Shown: one piece after another, positions 52,712-60,933 of the stretch
Layout: each line of letters opens with the position of its first letter
How positions within the stretch are numbered: position 1 is the first letter of the stretch
Assembly: GCF_023502395.1 (NCBI RefSeq)
Contig: NZ_JAMFMB010000002.1
Coordinates: forward strand, 124,001 to 188,000
DNA length: 64,000 bases
Source: Ruegeria spongiae
GTDB taxonomy: Bacteria; Pseudomonadota; Alphaproteobacteria; Rhodobacterales; Rhodobacteraceae
Direction: 5' to 3'
Position numbers and translations under genes: made by a program
The notes under the pieces: model-generated
What the model saw: only the letters and a program-made list of their open reading frames with translations
Told to the model about the DNA's origin: nothing
The model's database searches: none

Positions 52712-53167
52712 ATGCGCGTGGATTATGCAACCCTGGCCCAGACCATCGCCGCCCTGACCGAGGGCGAAAGCGACACGGTCGCGCTGATGGCGACAATTGC
52801 CTGCGAAGTGCATCATTCCGATGATCGGTTCGACTGGACCGGGTTCTACCGCGTGACCGAGCCCGAATTGCTCAAGATCGGCCCTTATCAGGGTGGGCAT
52901 GGCTGTCTTGCCATCCCCTTCGCGCGCGGCGTCTGCGGCGCGGCAGCCCGGACTGGCGAGGTGCAGCTTGTCGCCGATGTCGACGCGTTCGACGGTCACA
53001 TCGCCTGCGCCAGTTCGACCCGGTCGGAACTGGTTTTGCCGGTGCGCAACACGGCGGGCGAGATCATCGCGGTATTCGATATCGACAGCGATCAGCCCGA
53101 GGCCTTCAGCGAAACGGATGCAGAGGCGCTGTCGCAAATCCTGTCCGGGGTTTTTGGCCGTCCGTGA
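52712..53167 (+). CDS. msrC: GAF-domain free methionine-(R)-sulfoxide reductase (fRMsr)
   Basis: A 151-residue GAF-fold enzyme reducing free methionine-R-sulfoxide. The signature IGPYQGGHGCLAIPFARGVCG (quoted as GPYQG, CLAIPF, ARGVCG) and DGHIACASSTRSELVLPV carry the three conserved cysteines at 65, 75 and 99, the positions used for catalysis and resolution in characterised fRMsr proteins. The normally conserved Asp after the third Cys is Ala here. The stop is 13 bases from the convergent LytTR gene. Confidence 0.9.
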   Translation: MRVDYATLAQTIAALTEGESDTVALMATIACEVHHSDDRFDWTGFYRVTEPELLKIGPYQGGHGCLAIPFARGVCGAAARTGEVQLVADVDAFDGHIACASSTRSELVLPVRNTAGEIIAVFDIDSDQPEAFSETDAEALSQILSGVFGRP

Positions 53168-53180
53168 CGGCTTCGCATGG

Positions 53181-53990
53181 TTAGATACGGTGTCCCGGCA
53201 GCAGGCCCGCCGTCTTCAATAGGGGCAGGTAACTGCGGCTGACCGGGATTTCGGTGCCATCGGTCAGCGTCACGATGGCCCGACCCTTGCTGTGGCGCAC
53301 GGTTGCGATGCCGCTGCGCGATACCCAGTGCGAACGGTGAACCCGGTAGCCCTCGACCGGGGCGGCCTCTTTCACAGCGTCCGAAAAGCGTATCAGGATC
53401 AGTTCCTGCCCCTTGCTGGTGCGCACATTGGTGTAGTGATCTTCGGCGGAGAGGGCCAGCAGTCTGCCGCGCTTGTCAAAGGACAGGCGATCCAGGATCG
53501 CGGGTGCCCGGTCCGGTTCCGATCCAAGATGGTGAATGCGTTGCAGCGTCACCGTAATGACCATCGCGGCTCCGATCACGCTTAGCGCAAAAGACGCCAA
53601 GTTGCTTGATGGGACCGACCCAAAGGCCAACAGGTTGAGGCCAAGCACTGCGGCGAGAATGAAAACACCAGCGACCGCGCCCTGCACCAGCCAACCGGTG
53701 AGGCCCCTGATCCGGCTGTTCGAAAGCCGGGTGCCGATTGTCTGTGCCACAAGGAACCCGATCGCATAGGTCACCCAGACCATGACAAGCATGTAGATCA
53801 GACGCGGCGCGACGCTCATCACGTCCTTCAGTCCAAACGCGTCGATGATCGCCAGAACGAGTGCCACCCCGCACAGGATCGTTGCCGTGGTCGGGTGTTT
53901 CAGATGCTGCTGCAGCTCGCGCAGCGCGAATGCCGCTCGGGTAGAATTGGCGCAATTGTCTCGTATCTGGCGCATCTGACCTTGTCGCAT
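53181..53990 (-). CDS. Membrane-anchored LytTR family DNA-binding protein
   Basis: A 269-residue protein with four predicted transmembrane helices (about 36-54, 62-84, 104-126, 130-150) followed by a LytTR DNA-binding domain (about 168-262; LLALSAEDHYTNVRTSKGQELILIRFSDAV as LSAEDHYTNVRT, then YRVHRSHWVSRSGI). No receiver domain is present, so the membrane part is the probable sensor. The start could also be the Met six codons in (53975). Divergent from the DUF2306 gene. Confidence 0.86.
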   Translation of the reverse strand: MRQGQMRQIRDNCANSTRAAFALRELQQHLKHPTTATILCGVALVLAIIDAFGLKDVMSVAPRLIYMLVMVWVTYAIGFLVAQTIGTRLSNSRIRGLTGWLVQGAVAGVFILAAVLGLNLLAFGSVPSSNLASFALSVIGAAMVITVTLQRIHHLGSEPDRAPAILDRLSFDKRGRLLALSAEDHYTNVRTSKGQELILIRFSDAVKEAAPVEGYRVHRSHWVSRSGIATVRHSKGRAIVTLTDGTEIPVSRSYLPLLKTAGLLPGHRI

Positions 53991-54045
53991 GTGGCCGGGT
54001 ATCGATCAGAGTAGTCGCGTTTCAACCAACGCGAAAGACCCTGCG

Positions 54046-54537
54046 GTGACACTAGACCCGATCCTGAATGCCCCGATTGCGATCCAGCTTCACGTTCTCG
54101 CCGCGATACCGGCGACACTGCTGGGGCCGATTGCGATCTATCGCAGCAAACGTGACCTGCTGCACAAATGCACGGGCTATGCCTGGATCAGCGCGATGGC
54201 GGTGATGGCGCTGTTATCGTTCTTCATTTCCGGCTGGAAGGTCATCGGCCCGTTCGGACCCATCCACCTGATCTCGATCTTCGTTTTGCAGGGGCTGATC
54301 ACGGGTCTGCGCGATGCGCGCGCTGCACGGTTCACCGCCCATAAGGCCACCATGCAGAGCATCTACTGGTGGGGGATCGGCCTTGCGGGGCTTCTGACGT
54401 TGACGCCGGGCCGCCGGTTGAACGATGCCCTCTTTGGCAGCCACCCCGAAACCGGCTATTGGGTCATGGCGGCAGGCCTCATGCTGTTGGCCGCACGCTG
54501 GTGGTCTGCGCGGCGGGGTGGGTGGCTGTCGGTCTGA
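54046..54537 (+). CDS. DUF2306-like small membrane protein
   Basis: A 163-residue membrane protein with four hydrophobic segments. Histidines typical of the DUF2306 group occur in HVLAAIPATLLGP, HKCTGYAWI, HLISIFVLQGL and FTAHKATMQSIYWWGIGLAG. The likely start is GTG 54046 with GAAAG upstream; the longer frame from 53989 overlaps the divergent LytTR gene. Function is unknown; the histidine spacing suggests a haem-type or quinone-interacting membrane helix bundle only by analogy. Confidence 0.75.
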   Translation: MTLDPILNAPIAIQLHVLAAIPATLLGPIAIYRSKRDLLHKCTGYAWISAMAVMALLSFFISGWKVIGPFGPIHLISIFVLQGLITGLRDARAARFTAHKATMQSIYWWGIGLAGLLTLTPGRRLNDALFGSHPETGYWVMAAGLMLLAARWWSARRGGWLSV

Positions 54538-54544
54538 GTGCGAG

Positions 54545-54817
54545 TCAGATCAGACCGTTGGACAGGGCAAGGGCGCCAATCCCCGCCTGACACATCACGA
54601 TCCCCCACAACCAGCGCGAAAACGGCTGCTTGCGGGTTTTGTGGTGGAAGATCCAGCGACTCAGCAGGGCCGCCGGGCTACCGCCCAGGGCCGCACACCA
54701 GAGCAATCTGCGTTCGGGCACGCGCAGCCGCCTGCGCCGGGCACAGAGCTTGTCCCAGCCAAACAGCGCGATTGTCAGACCGTTTATGGCCCACAGGAAA
54801 AACACCACATTCCACAT
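54545..54817 (-). CDS. DUF1294 family small membrane protein
   Basis: A 90-residue protein with two or three hydrophobic segments and the DUF1294 pattern FGWDKLCARRRRLRVPERRLLWCAALGG, here split by eye as GWDKLCA, RVPERRLL and FHHKTRKQPF. Function unknown. Its stop lies 7 bases from the convergent DUF2306 stop. Confidence 0.85.
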   Translation of the reverse strand: MWNVVFFLWAINGLTIALFGWDKLCARRRRLRVPERRLLWCAALGGSPAALLSRWIFHHKTRKQPFSRWLWGIVMCQAGIGALALSNGLI

Positions 54818-54853
54818 GATCGGGTGATACCGTCAGCGAAAATCCGAGTGCAA

Positions 54854-54915
54854 TGAAAAAACGCTTGGTAATTTCACGGAATCAGCGCTACATGAAAAAC
54901 AGAGCAAAAATTTCA
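54854..54915 (+). promoter_or_regulatory. Duplicated palindrome TGAAA-N13-TTTCA ahead of the XRE-cupin regulator
   Basis: TGAAA and TTTCA with a 13-base spacer occur at 54854-54876 and again at 54893-54915, exactly 39 bases apart. The conserved part extends to ATGAAAAA at the left and AATTTCACG at the right of each copy. The second copy ends 21 bases before the GTG start, over the expected promoter and leader. This is a likely operator pair for the XRE-cupin regulator acting on its own operon. Confidence 0.65.
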
Positions 54916-54935
54916 CGAAGTTGACGGAGGGACAC

Positions 54936-55505
54936 GTGAACGATCAGGCCCCGCAGCGAGCGACATTGGGGGTCGACATCCGCGCCTTGCGCAAGGCGCG
55001 TGGTCTGACGCTGTCCGACATTGCCACCAAGCTTGACCGGTCTGTCGGCTGGCTCAGCCAGGTTGAACGCGACATGTCTGAGCCGACCATTTCCGATCTG
55101 CGCCAGATCGCTGAATGCCTGGGCGTGCCGATGTCCATGCTCTTTGCCCATTCCGCCGCACCTGCCGACGAACAGGGCTTTGTCGTGCGCGCCGGGTCGC
55201 GCAGGCCGATGGGTTCGGGCGAAGAAGGGCTGATCGAAGAGCTGCTCTCGCCCGATCTGACCGATGACTTCGAGATGGTGCATTCCACGTTCCAGCCCCG
55301 CTCGCGGATGCAGAAACCCGCCAGCCGACCGACACAAGAGATGGGCTATATGGTCTCGGGGCGTCTGGATCTGACCATTGGGACGCAGACCTTCACCGTA
55401 GGTCCGGGCGACAGTTTCCGGATCAAGCAGGAGACCTATCACTGGGCCAACCCCTATGACACGCCTGCCGTGGCCGTCTGGGTCATCGCCCCGCCGGTGT
55501 ATTGA
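54936..55505 (+). CDS. XRE family regulator with C-terminal cupin domain
   Basis: A 189-residue transcription factor: helix-turn-helix about 14-68 (LRKARGLTLSDIATKLDRSVGWLSQVERD as LRKARGLTLSDIA and GWLSQVERDMSEPTIS) and a small-molecule-binding cupin (about 115-185; MGYMVSGRLDLTIG, VGPGDSFRI, YHWANPYD). The start is GTG 54936 after GGAGG; it is the first gene of the long plus-strand cluster of N-methyl compound catabolism and lies directly after a duplicated palindrome. Confidence 0.9.
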   Translation: MNDQAPQRATLGVDIRALRKARGLTLSDIATKLDRSVGWLSQVERDMSEPTISDLRQIAECLGVPMSMLFAHSAAPADEQGFVVRAGSRRPMGSGEEGLIEELLSPDLTDDFEMVHSTFQPRSRMQKPASRPTQEMGYMVSGRLDLTIGTQTFTVGPGDSFRIKQETYHWANPYDTPAVAVWVIAPPVY

Positions 55506-56129
55506 ATGAGCGTCGAGGCCTGGGCCATATTCGCGCTGTTCTGGATGGTCTTCGTGACGACGCCGGGACCGAATGCGGTCAACTGCATCTCGAACGGGAT
55601 GAGCCTGCCTTTGCCGAAAGCGATGATCGGTGTGCTGGCGATCCTGACGCAGGCCAGCGCGTTCCTGATCCTGTCGGCGCTGGGCGTCACCGCGCTGATC
55701 GCCACCTCTCCTACCGGCTTCCTTGTCGCCAAGCTGATCGGGGCCGGATTTCTGATCTGGCTCGGCATCCGGGGCTGGATGAATGCCTCCCGGCCGGTGC
55801 CCGCAACGGAACGGCCCGCGCGCCATGTCTATCTGCATGCGCTGGCCATCGCCACGATCAACCCCAAAAGCGTTGCGGGTTATCTTGCGGCGTTTTCCCA
55901 GTTTGTGCAGCCCGAGGTGCCGATCTGGCAGCAGATGGGGGTCATCATGCCCACCGCGCTGGTCATCACCACGCTCAGCTACACCGGTTTCACCTTGCTG
56001 GGGGCCATCATGGGCCGGGCGGCGATGGGGGCGGTGTTCAACATCCGGGTGCGCCGGGTCATGGCCGGTTGCTTCATCATCTACGGGCTTTTGCTGGGCA
56101 CCAGCAGCACGCCCGCAACACGAGGGTAG
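55506..56129 (+). CDS. LysE family translocator
   Basis: A 207-residue inner-membrane exporter of the LysE/RhtB type with about six helices. The N-terminal VTTPGPNAVNCISNGMSLP (PGPN motif) and the mid-protein HALAIATINPKSVAGYLAAFSQF are family markers. ATG follows immediately on the stop of the regulator gene. Exports an amino acid or related metabolite; in this cluster glycine, sarcosine or an N-methyl amino acid is a reasonable but unproven guess. Confidence 0.9.
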   Translation: MSVEAWAIFALFWMVFVTTPGPNAVNCISNGMSLPLPKAMIGVLAILTQASAFLILSALGVTALIATSPTGFLVAKLIGAGFLIWLGIRGWMNASRPVPATERPARHVYLHALAIATINPKSVAGYLAAFSQFVQPEVPIWQQMGVIMPTALVITTLSYTGFTLLGAIMGRAAMGAVFNIRVRRVMAGCFIIYGLLLGTSSTPATRG

Positions 56130-56133
56130 CGCC

Positions 56134-56514
56134 ATGCACAAAGGATCATGTCTGTGCGGCCAGGTCGCATTCACCGTCGACGGAGCGCTCGCGCCGCCCT
56201 CTGCCTGCCACTGCGGACAATGCCGCAAGCAGTCGGGCCATCACTGGGCCTCGACCGAGACCCATCAGGACAATCTGAGCGTTGTCGCCAGCCATACGCT
56301 TGGCTGGTTCCGCGCGTCTGATACCGCGAAACGCGGGTTTTGCAGGCAGTGCGGGTCGTTCCTCTTCTGGCAGCACAATGACGAGGACACGATCTCGATC
56401 TCCATGGCGGCGTTCGACACGCCCACCGGACTGGCCCTGAGCCGCCACATCTTCGTGGCGGACAAGGGCGACTATTATGACATCAAGGACGAGCTGCCCC
56501 AACGGGCACAGTAA
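56134..56514 (+). CDS. GFA family protein (glutathione-dependent formaldehyde-activating enzyme-like)
   Basis: A 126-residue zinc protein with the GFA cysteine pattern: GSCLCGQVAF, CHCGQCRKQSG and GFCRQCGSFLFW. Family founders bind glutathione and accelerate the reaction with formaldehyde, though this function is disputed for many members. The placement before a demethylating flavoprotein, which produces formaldehyde or methylene-tetrahydrofolate, fits a detoxification role. Starts 4 bases after the LysE stop. Confidence 0.88.
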   Translation: MHKGSCLCGQVAFTVDGALAPPSACHCGQCRKQSGHHWASTETHQDNLSVVASHTLGWFRASDTAKRGFCRQCGSFLFWQHNDEDTISISMAAFDTPTGLALSRHIFVADKGDYYDIKDELPQRAQ

Positions 56515-56529
56515 ATGGGAACCAAGACA

Positions 56530-58980
56530 ATGGCTGATATTCCAAACAAGGCCCGCGTGGTGATCATCGGTGGCGGTGTGGTGGGGACCTCCTCGCTGTA
56601 CCACCTGGCCAAGAAGGGCTGGACCGACTGCGTGTTGCTGGAAAAGAACGAACTGACCGCCGGTTCGACCTGGCACGCTGCGGGCAACGTGCCGACCTTC
56701 TCGAATTCCTGGGCGATCATGAATATGCAGCGCTATTCGACCGAACTGTATTCGCGTCTTGCAGACGAGGTCGACTATCCGATGAACTACCACGTGTCGG
56801 GTTCGATCCGTCTGGCGCACAGCAAGGAACGGATGCAGGAATTCGAACACGCCATGGCCATGGGCCGCTATCAGGGTATCCCGATGGAGATGTGGACCCC
56901 GGAAGAGGCGAAAGAGCATTATCCCTTCCTTGAGACCCACGACCTAGAGGGCGTTCTCTATGACCCGACCGATGGCGACATCGACCCGGCGCAGCTGACG
57001 CAGGCGCTGGCCAAGGGGGCGCGGGACATGGGGCAGAAGATCATTCGGTACTGCCCGGCGACCGGCGTGACGCAACATGACGACGGCACATGGACCGTGC
57101 ACACCGACAAGGGGGACATCACTTGCGACTATGTTGTGAACGCCGCAGGCTATTATGCGCAGCGTGTGGGCGAGATGTTCAAGCCATTTGGCGGCCGCAC
57201 CGTGCCCGCAATGGTGATGAGCCACCAGTACCTGCTGACTGACGAAGTGCCCGAGGTCGAGGCGTGGTCCAAGGAAAACGGGGGCAAGAAACTGCCGCTG
57301 CTGCGCGACGTGGATATCTCTTACTACCTGCGGCAGGAAAAGAACGGCTTCAACCTTGGTCCCTACGAGCCTAACTGCAAGGGCCACTGGATGACCGAGG
57401 ACGATCCGATGCCGCAGGATTTCTCGTTCCAGCTGTGGAATGACGATCTGGACCGGATCGAGGATATCGTCACCGACGCGATGGAGCGGGTGCCGCTGAT
57501 GGCGACGTCCGGTGTTGGCCGTGTCATCAACGGTCCGATCCCCTACGCGCCGGACGGCCTGCCACTGATCGGGCCGATGCCGGGAGTCAAAAATGCCTTT
57601 GAAGCACACACATTCACCTTCGGCATCGCGCAGGGTGGCGGGGCCGGCAAGGTGCTGGCGGAATGGATCGTCGATGGTGCGACCGAATGGGACATGTGGG
57701 CGGTCGATCCGCGCCGTTACACCGACTACACCGATCAGGATTACTGCAACCAGAAAGGCATGGAGGTCTATGGCAACGAATATGCCATGCACTTCCCCCA
57801 CCACGAATGGCCCGCCGCGCGCGACAAGAAACTCTCGCCGGTGCACGACAAGGTCAAGGCACAGGGCGGTGTCATGGGGGCCTATAACGGTTGGGAACGT
57901 GCCAACTGGTTCGCGCAGCCGGGCGATGACACCTCGCTTGAGGCGACCCATACCTGGGGCCGGTCTGGCCCGTGGGAGCAGCGCATCAAGGAAGAATGCG
58001 AGGCGGTGCGCGACCATTGCGGCGTGCTCGATCTGCCCGGCTTCTCGCGCTTCATGGTCAAGGGCGAGGGCGCAGCCGAGACGTTGCGCGGGCTGGTCAC
58101 CGGCGGCTTGCCAAAAGTGGGCCGGATGAATCTGGTCTATGTCTCGGATGACCGGGGCCGCATCCTGACGGAAATGTCCTGTGTCCGGATGGGCGAGGAC
58201 GATTTCATGATGATCACGGCGGCCACGGCGCAGTGGCACGACCGCGATTTGCTGCGGGGCGCGATGCCCGCAAGCGTCACCGTCGAAGACGTGACCACCA
58301 CCCGCGACACGCTGATCGTGACCGGTCCGAAATCGCGTGAGATTCTGTCGGGTCTGACCGATGCCGATCTGTCCACCGGCTGGCTGACCCATCAATCGAC
58401 GACAGTTGCCGGGCAACCCGCCTACCTGATCCGGGTGTCCTTTGCCGGAGAGCTGGGTTGGGAAGTGCACGCGCTGAATGCAGACATGCCCGCGATCTAT
58501 GACGCGATCATCGGTGCCGGTGCCAAACCTTTTGGCATGTATGCGCTGAACTCCCTGCGCATCGAAAAGGGCTACCGCGCGTGGAAGGGCGATCTGTCGA
58601 CCGACTACTCGCTGCTCGAAGGCGGGCTGGGCCGCTTCGTCAAGCTCGACAAGCCGCAAGACTTCCCCGGCAAGGCCGCGATCCTGAACGAAAAGCAGCA
58701 AGGCGTGAAAAAGTCCTTTGTCACCATGACGCTTGAGGCGGGGGATTGCGACGCGCCCTACATGTCCTGCATCTGGCAGAATGGCGAGATCGTGGGCGAG
58801 ACCACCTCGGGCGCCTGGGGGTACCGGGTTGGCAAGTCCATCGCGTTGGGCATGATCCGGGCCGAGCTTGCAAATCCGGGCACCGAGCTGGAAGTAGAAA
58901 TCTACGGCCAGAAATGCCGGGCCGTGGTACAGGAGGATCAACCGCTCTGGGATCCCGAAAACGAACGGCTGCGCGCATGA
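56530..58980 (+). CDS. Dimethylglycine/sarcosine dehydrogenase-like flavoprotein fused to GcvT domain
   Basis: An 816-residue enzyme for oxidative N-demethylation. The N-terminal Rossmann motif VVIIGGGVVGTS binds FAD, and GSTWHAAG contains His49, equivalent to the covalent flavin-linking His of dimethylglycine dehydrogenase. The middle carries YNGWERANWF, and the C-terminal half is the tetrahydrofolate-binding aminomethyltransferase (GcvT) fold (ITAATAQWHDRDLL, SFAGELGWEVHA). The one-carbon unit would be captured as methylene-tetrahydrofolate. ATG 56530 matches the start of its paralogue at 61996; ATG 56515 is possible. Exact substrate not determined. Confidence 0.88.
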   Translation: MADIPNKARVVIIGGGVVGTSSLYHLAKKGWTDCVLLEKNELTAGSTWHAAGNVPTFSNSWAIMNMQRYSTELYSRLADEVDYPMNYHVSGSIRLAHSKERMQEFEHAMAMGRYQGIPMEMWTPEEAKEHYPFLETHDLEGVLYDPTDGDIDPAQLTQALAKGARDMGQKIIRYCPATGVTQHDDGTWTVHTDKGDITCDYVVNAAGYYAQRVGEMFKPFGGRTVPAMVMSHQYLLTDEVPEVEAWSKENGGKKLPLLRDVDISYYLRQEKNGFNLGPYEPNCKGHWMTEDDPMPQDFSFQLWNDDLDRIEDIVTDAMERVPLMATSGVGRVINGPIPYAPDGLPLIGPMPGVKNAFEAHTFTFGIAQGGGAGKVLAEWIVDGATEWDMWAVDPRRYTDYTDQDYCNQKGMEVYGNEYAMHFPHHEWPAARDKKLSPVHDKVKAQGGVMGAYNGWERANWFAQPGDDTSLEATHTWGRSGPWEQRIKEECEAVRDHCGVLDLPGFSRFMVKGEGAAETLRGLVTGGLPKVGRMNLVYVSDDRGRILTEMSCVRMGEDDFMMITAATAQWHDRDLLRGAMPASVTVEDVTTTRDTLIVTGPKSREILSGLTDADLSTGWLTHQSTTVAGQPAYLIRVSFAGELGWEVHALNADMPAIYDAIIGAGAKPFGMYALNSLRIEKGYRAWKGDLSTDYSLLEGGLGRFVKLDKPQDFPGKAAILNEKQQGVKKSFVTMTLEAGDCDAPYMSCIWQNGEIVGETTSGAWGYRVGKSIALGMIRAELANPGTELEVEIYGQKCRAVVQEDQPLWDPENERLRA

Positions 58981-60029
58981 CACGACCCGCGACCATGTCC
59001 GGCGCTTACCTGACCCGCCACGGCGGGCCAGAGGCGCTGGAATGGCGCGACGACATTCCTGTCCCGATCCCCGGACCGGGGCAGGTTCTGGTGCGGGTGG
59101 CCGCCGCTGGCGTCAACAACACCGATATCAACACGCGGGTCGGTTGGTATTCTGCGGATGTCACCTCGGCCACCGATGCGGTCGACCAGGAGGTCGAGGC
59201 AGGCGGCTGGGGTGGTGCGCTTGCTTTCCCGCGCATTCAGGGCGGTGATCTGTGCGGCATCGTCGAACAGGTCGGGCCGGGCGCCGGTTTCGAACCCGGC
59301 CATCGCGTGACCTGCCCGATCAACCTGCCACGCCCGCGCCCCGGCGCGCCGCAGGGGTTCATCGCGCTGGGTTCCGAGATTGACGGGGCCTTCGCGCAAT
59401 ATTGTCTGGTCGATGCGGATGACCTTTATGACGTCACCGCCTCGCCGCTGTCGGATATCGAGATCGCCGCCATCCCCTGCGCTTTCGGCACCGCCGAGAA
59501 CCTGCTGACCCGTGCCGGCGTCACCGCTGGCCACGAGGTGCTGATCACAGGGGCCTCGGGCGGTGTCGGCCTGGCCGCCGTGCAACTTGCCGCCCTGTGC
59601 GGCGCACGTGTTTCGGGGGTGACCGCACCGGCCAAGGCAGAGGTGGTCACGGCGCAGGGCGCGGCGGGTACGTTTGACCGCGATGCCCCGCTGCCCACGG
59701 GCAGTTTCGACGTGGTCATCGACGTGGTGGGCGGCCCGGCCTGGTCGGGGCTGATCCGGGCGCTGAAACCGGGGGGGCACTATGCCGTCTCGGGCGCGAT
59801 CGCGGGGCCGATGGTCGAGGCCGACCTGCGCGAGATCTACCTGCGCGACATCACCATCCACGGCTGCACCCATCAGCCGCCCGAGGTGTTCGGGCGCCTC
59901 GCGGCCCTGATGAACGCAGGCCGGATCAGGCCGCTGGTCTCGAAAACCTACCCGCTGCGTGAAATCGCCCGCGCGCAGGAGGATTTCCAGACCAAGATAC
60001 ATCCCGGCAAACTGGTGCTGATCCCATGA
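58977..60029 (+). CDS. MDR superfamily NADPH:quinone-reductase-like oxidoreductase
   Basis: A 350-residue medium-chain reductase. It shows the GroES-like part (PIPGPGQVLVRVAAAGVNNTDINTR), the GGDLCGIVEQVG region and the cofactor loop TGASGGVGLAAVQLA. The catalytic zinc ligands of true alcohol dehydrogenases are not evident, so quinone-reductase-like is the better label. It overlaps the flavoprotein gene and the methyltransferase gene by 4 bases each, so it belongs to the same pathway; its substrate is unknown. Confidence 0.87.
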   Translation: MTRPATMSGAYLTRHGGPEALEWRDDIPVPIPGPGQVLVRVAAAGVNNTDINTRVGWYSADVTSATDAVDQEVEAGGWGGALAFPRIQGGDLCGIVEQVGPGAGFEPGHRVTCPINLPRPRPGAPQGFIALGSEIDGAFAQYCLVDADDLYDVTASPLSDIEIAAIPCAFGTAENLLTRAGVTAGHEVLITGASGGVGLAAVQLAALCGARVSGVTAPAKAEVVTAQGAAGTFDRDAPLPTGSFDVVIDVVGGPAWSGLIRALKPGGHYAVSGAIAGPMVEADLREIYLRDITIHGCTHQPPEVFGRLAALMNAGRIRPLVSKTYPLREIARAQEDFQTKIHPGKLVLIP

Positions 60030-60922
60030 CGGATATTACGCTTCTGGATGGTTCGATCGGTCAGGAACTGGTCAAACGCAGTGGTGATCGGGCGACGCCG
60101 CTCTGGTCGACGCAGGTGATGATCGACCACCCGGACCTCGTGGGCGACGTGCATGCCGACTATTTTCGCGCGGGTGCCACGATTGCCTCTACCAACAGCT
60201 ACGCGCTGCACCGGAACCGGCTGGAGCGTGTCGGGCTTGAGGCGGAGCTGCTGCATCTGGTCGATACGGCGCTTGCCCAGGCAAAAGCGGCACGTGATGC
60301 CCATGGGTCGGGCCGGATCGCAGGCGTACTGGGGCCACTGCTGGCCTCCTACCGCCCCGACCTGCAGCCGCCCGTAGATCTGGCAAAAGCGCGCTACGGC
60401 GAGTTGGTGGCGCGGATGCGCGATCATGTGGACCTGTTTCTGATCGAAACCGTTTCGTCGCTGCTCGAAGCAGAAGGCGCGCTGGCGGGCACCGAAGGCT
60501 GTGGCAGACCGGTCTGGCTGGCGCTGAGTGTGATGGACGAGGATGGCAACCGCTTTCGTTCGGGCGAGGCGGTCGCTGACATCGCCCCGCTGGTTGCGCG
60601 GTTTGATCCTGACGCCCTGCTGATCAACTGTTCCCGCCCCGAGGCAATCCCTGCCGCGCTCGACCGGATCAAGGGTTTCGGAAAACCGTTTGGCGCGTAT
60701 GCCAACGGGTTCACCCGGATTACCGAGGCGTTTCTGGCGGATGCGCCCACGGTTGATGCGCTGGAGCAGCGGCAGGATCTGGGACCCGTCGTTTATGCCG
60801 ATCACGCCATGGGCTGGCTCGACCAAGGGGCCACGATCGTCGGCGGCTGTTGCGAGGTTGGCCCCGCCCATATCGCCGAACTGGCGCGCAGGTTGCGCGC
60901 CGCGGGCCATAACGTCGTCTAG
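60026..60922 (+). CDS. Homocysteine S-methyltransferase family protein (betaine-homocysteine methyltransferase-like)
   Basis: A 298-residue zinc enzyme with LLDGSIGQEL at the N-terminus and the three zinc-binding cysteines of the family: Cys202 in LINCSRPE and Cys275-Cys276 in GGCCEVGP. Members move a methyl group from betaine, S-methylmethionine or similar donors to homocysteine. Next to dimethylglycine-dehydrogenase-like enzymes and a GbdR-like regulator, betaine is the favoured donor, which would yield dimethylglycine for those dehydrogenases. This link is inference. Confidence 0.88.
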   Translation: MTDITLLDGSIGQELVKRSGDRATPLWSTQVMIDHPDLVGDVHADYFRAGATIASTNSYALHRNRLERVGLEAELLHLVDTALAQAKAARDAHGSGRIAGVLGPLLASYRPDLQPPVDLAKARYGELVARMRDHVDLFLIETVSSLLEAEGALAGTEGCGRPVWLALSVMDEDGNRFRSGEAVADIAPLVARFDPDALLINCSRPEAIPAALDRIKGFGKPFGAYANGFTRITEAFLADAPTVDALEQRQDLGPVVYADHAMGWLDQGATIVGGCCEVGPAHIAELARRLRAAGHNVV

Positions 60923-60933
60923 GGTGGCAGGGG

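Noticed and set aside
56944-58983. 679-codon minus-strand open frame opposite the first dimethylglycine-dehydrogenase-like gene
   Set aside because: Antisense shadow; the plus-strand product has complete motifs along its length.
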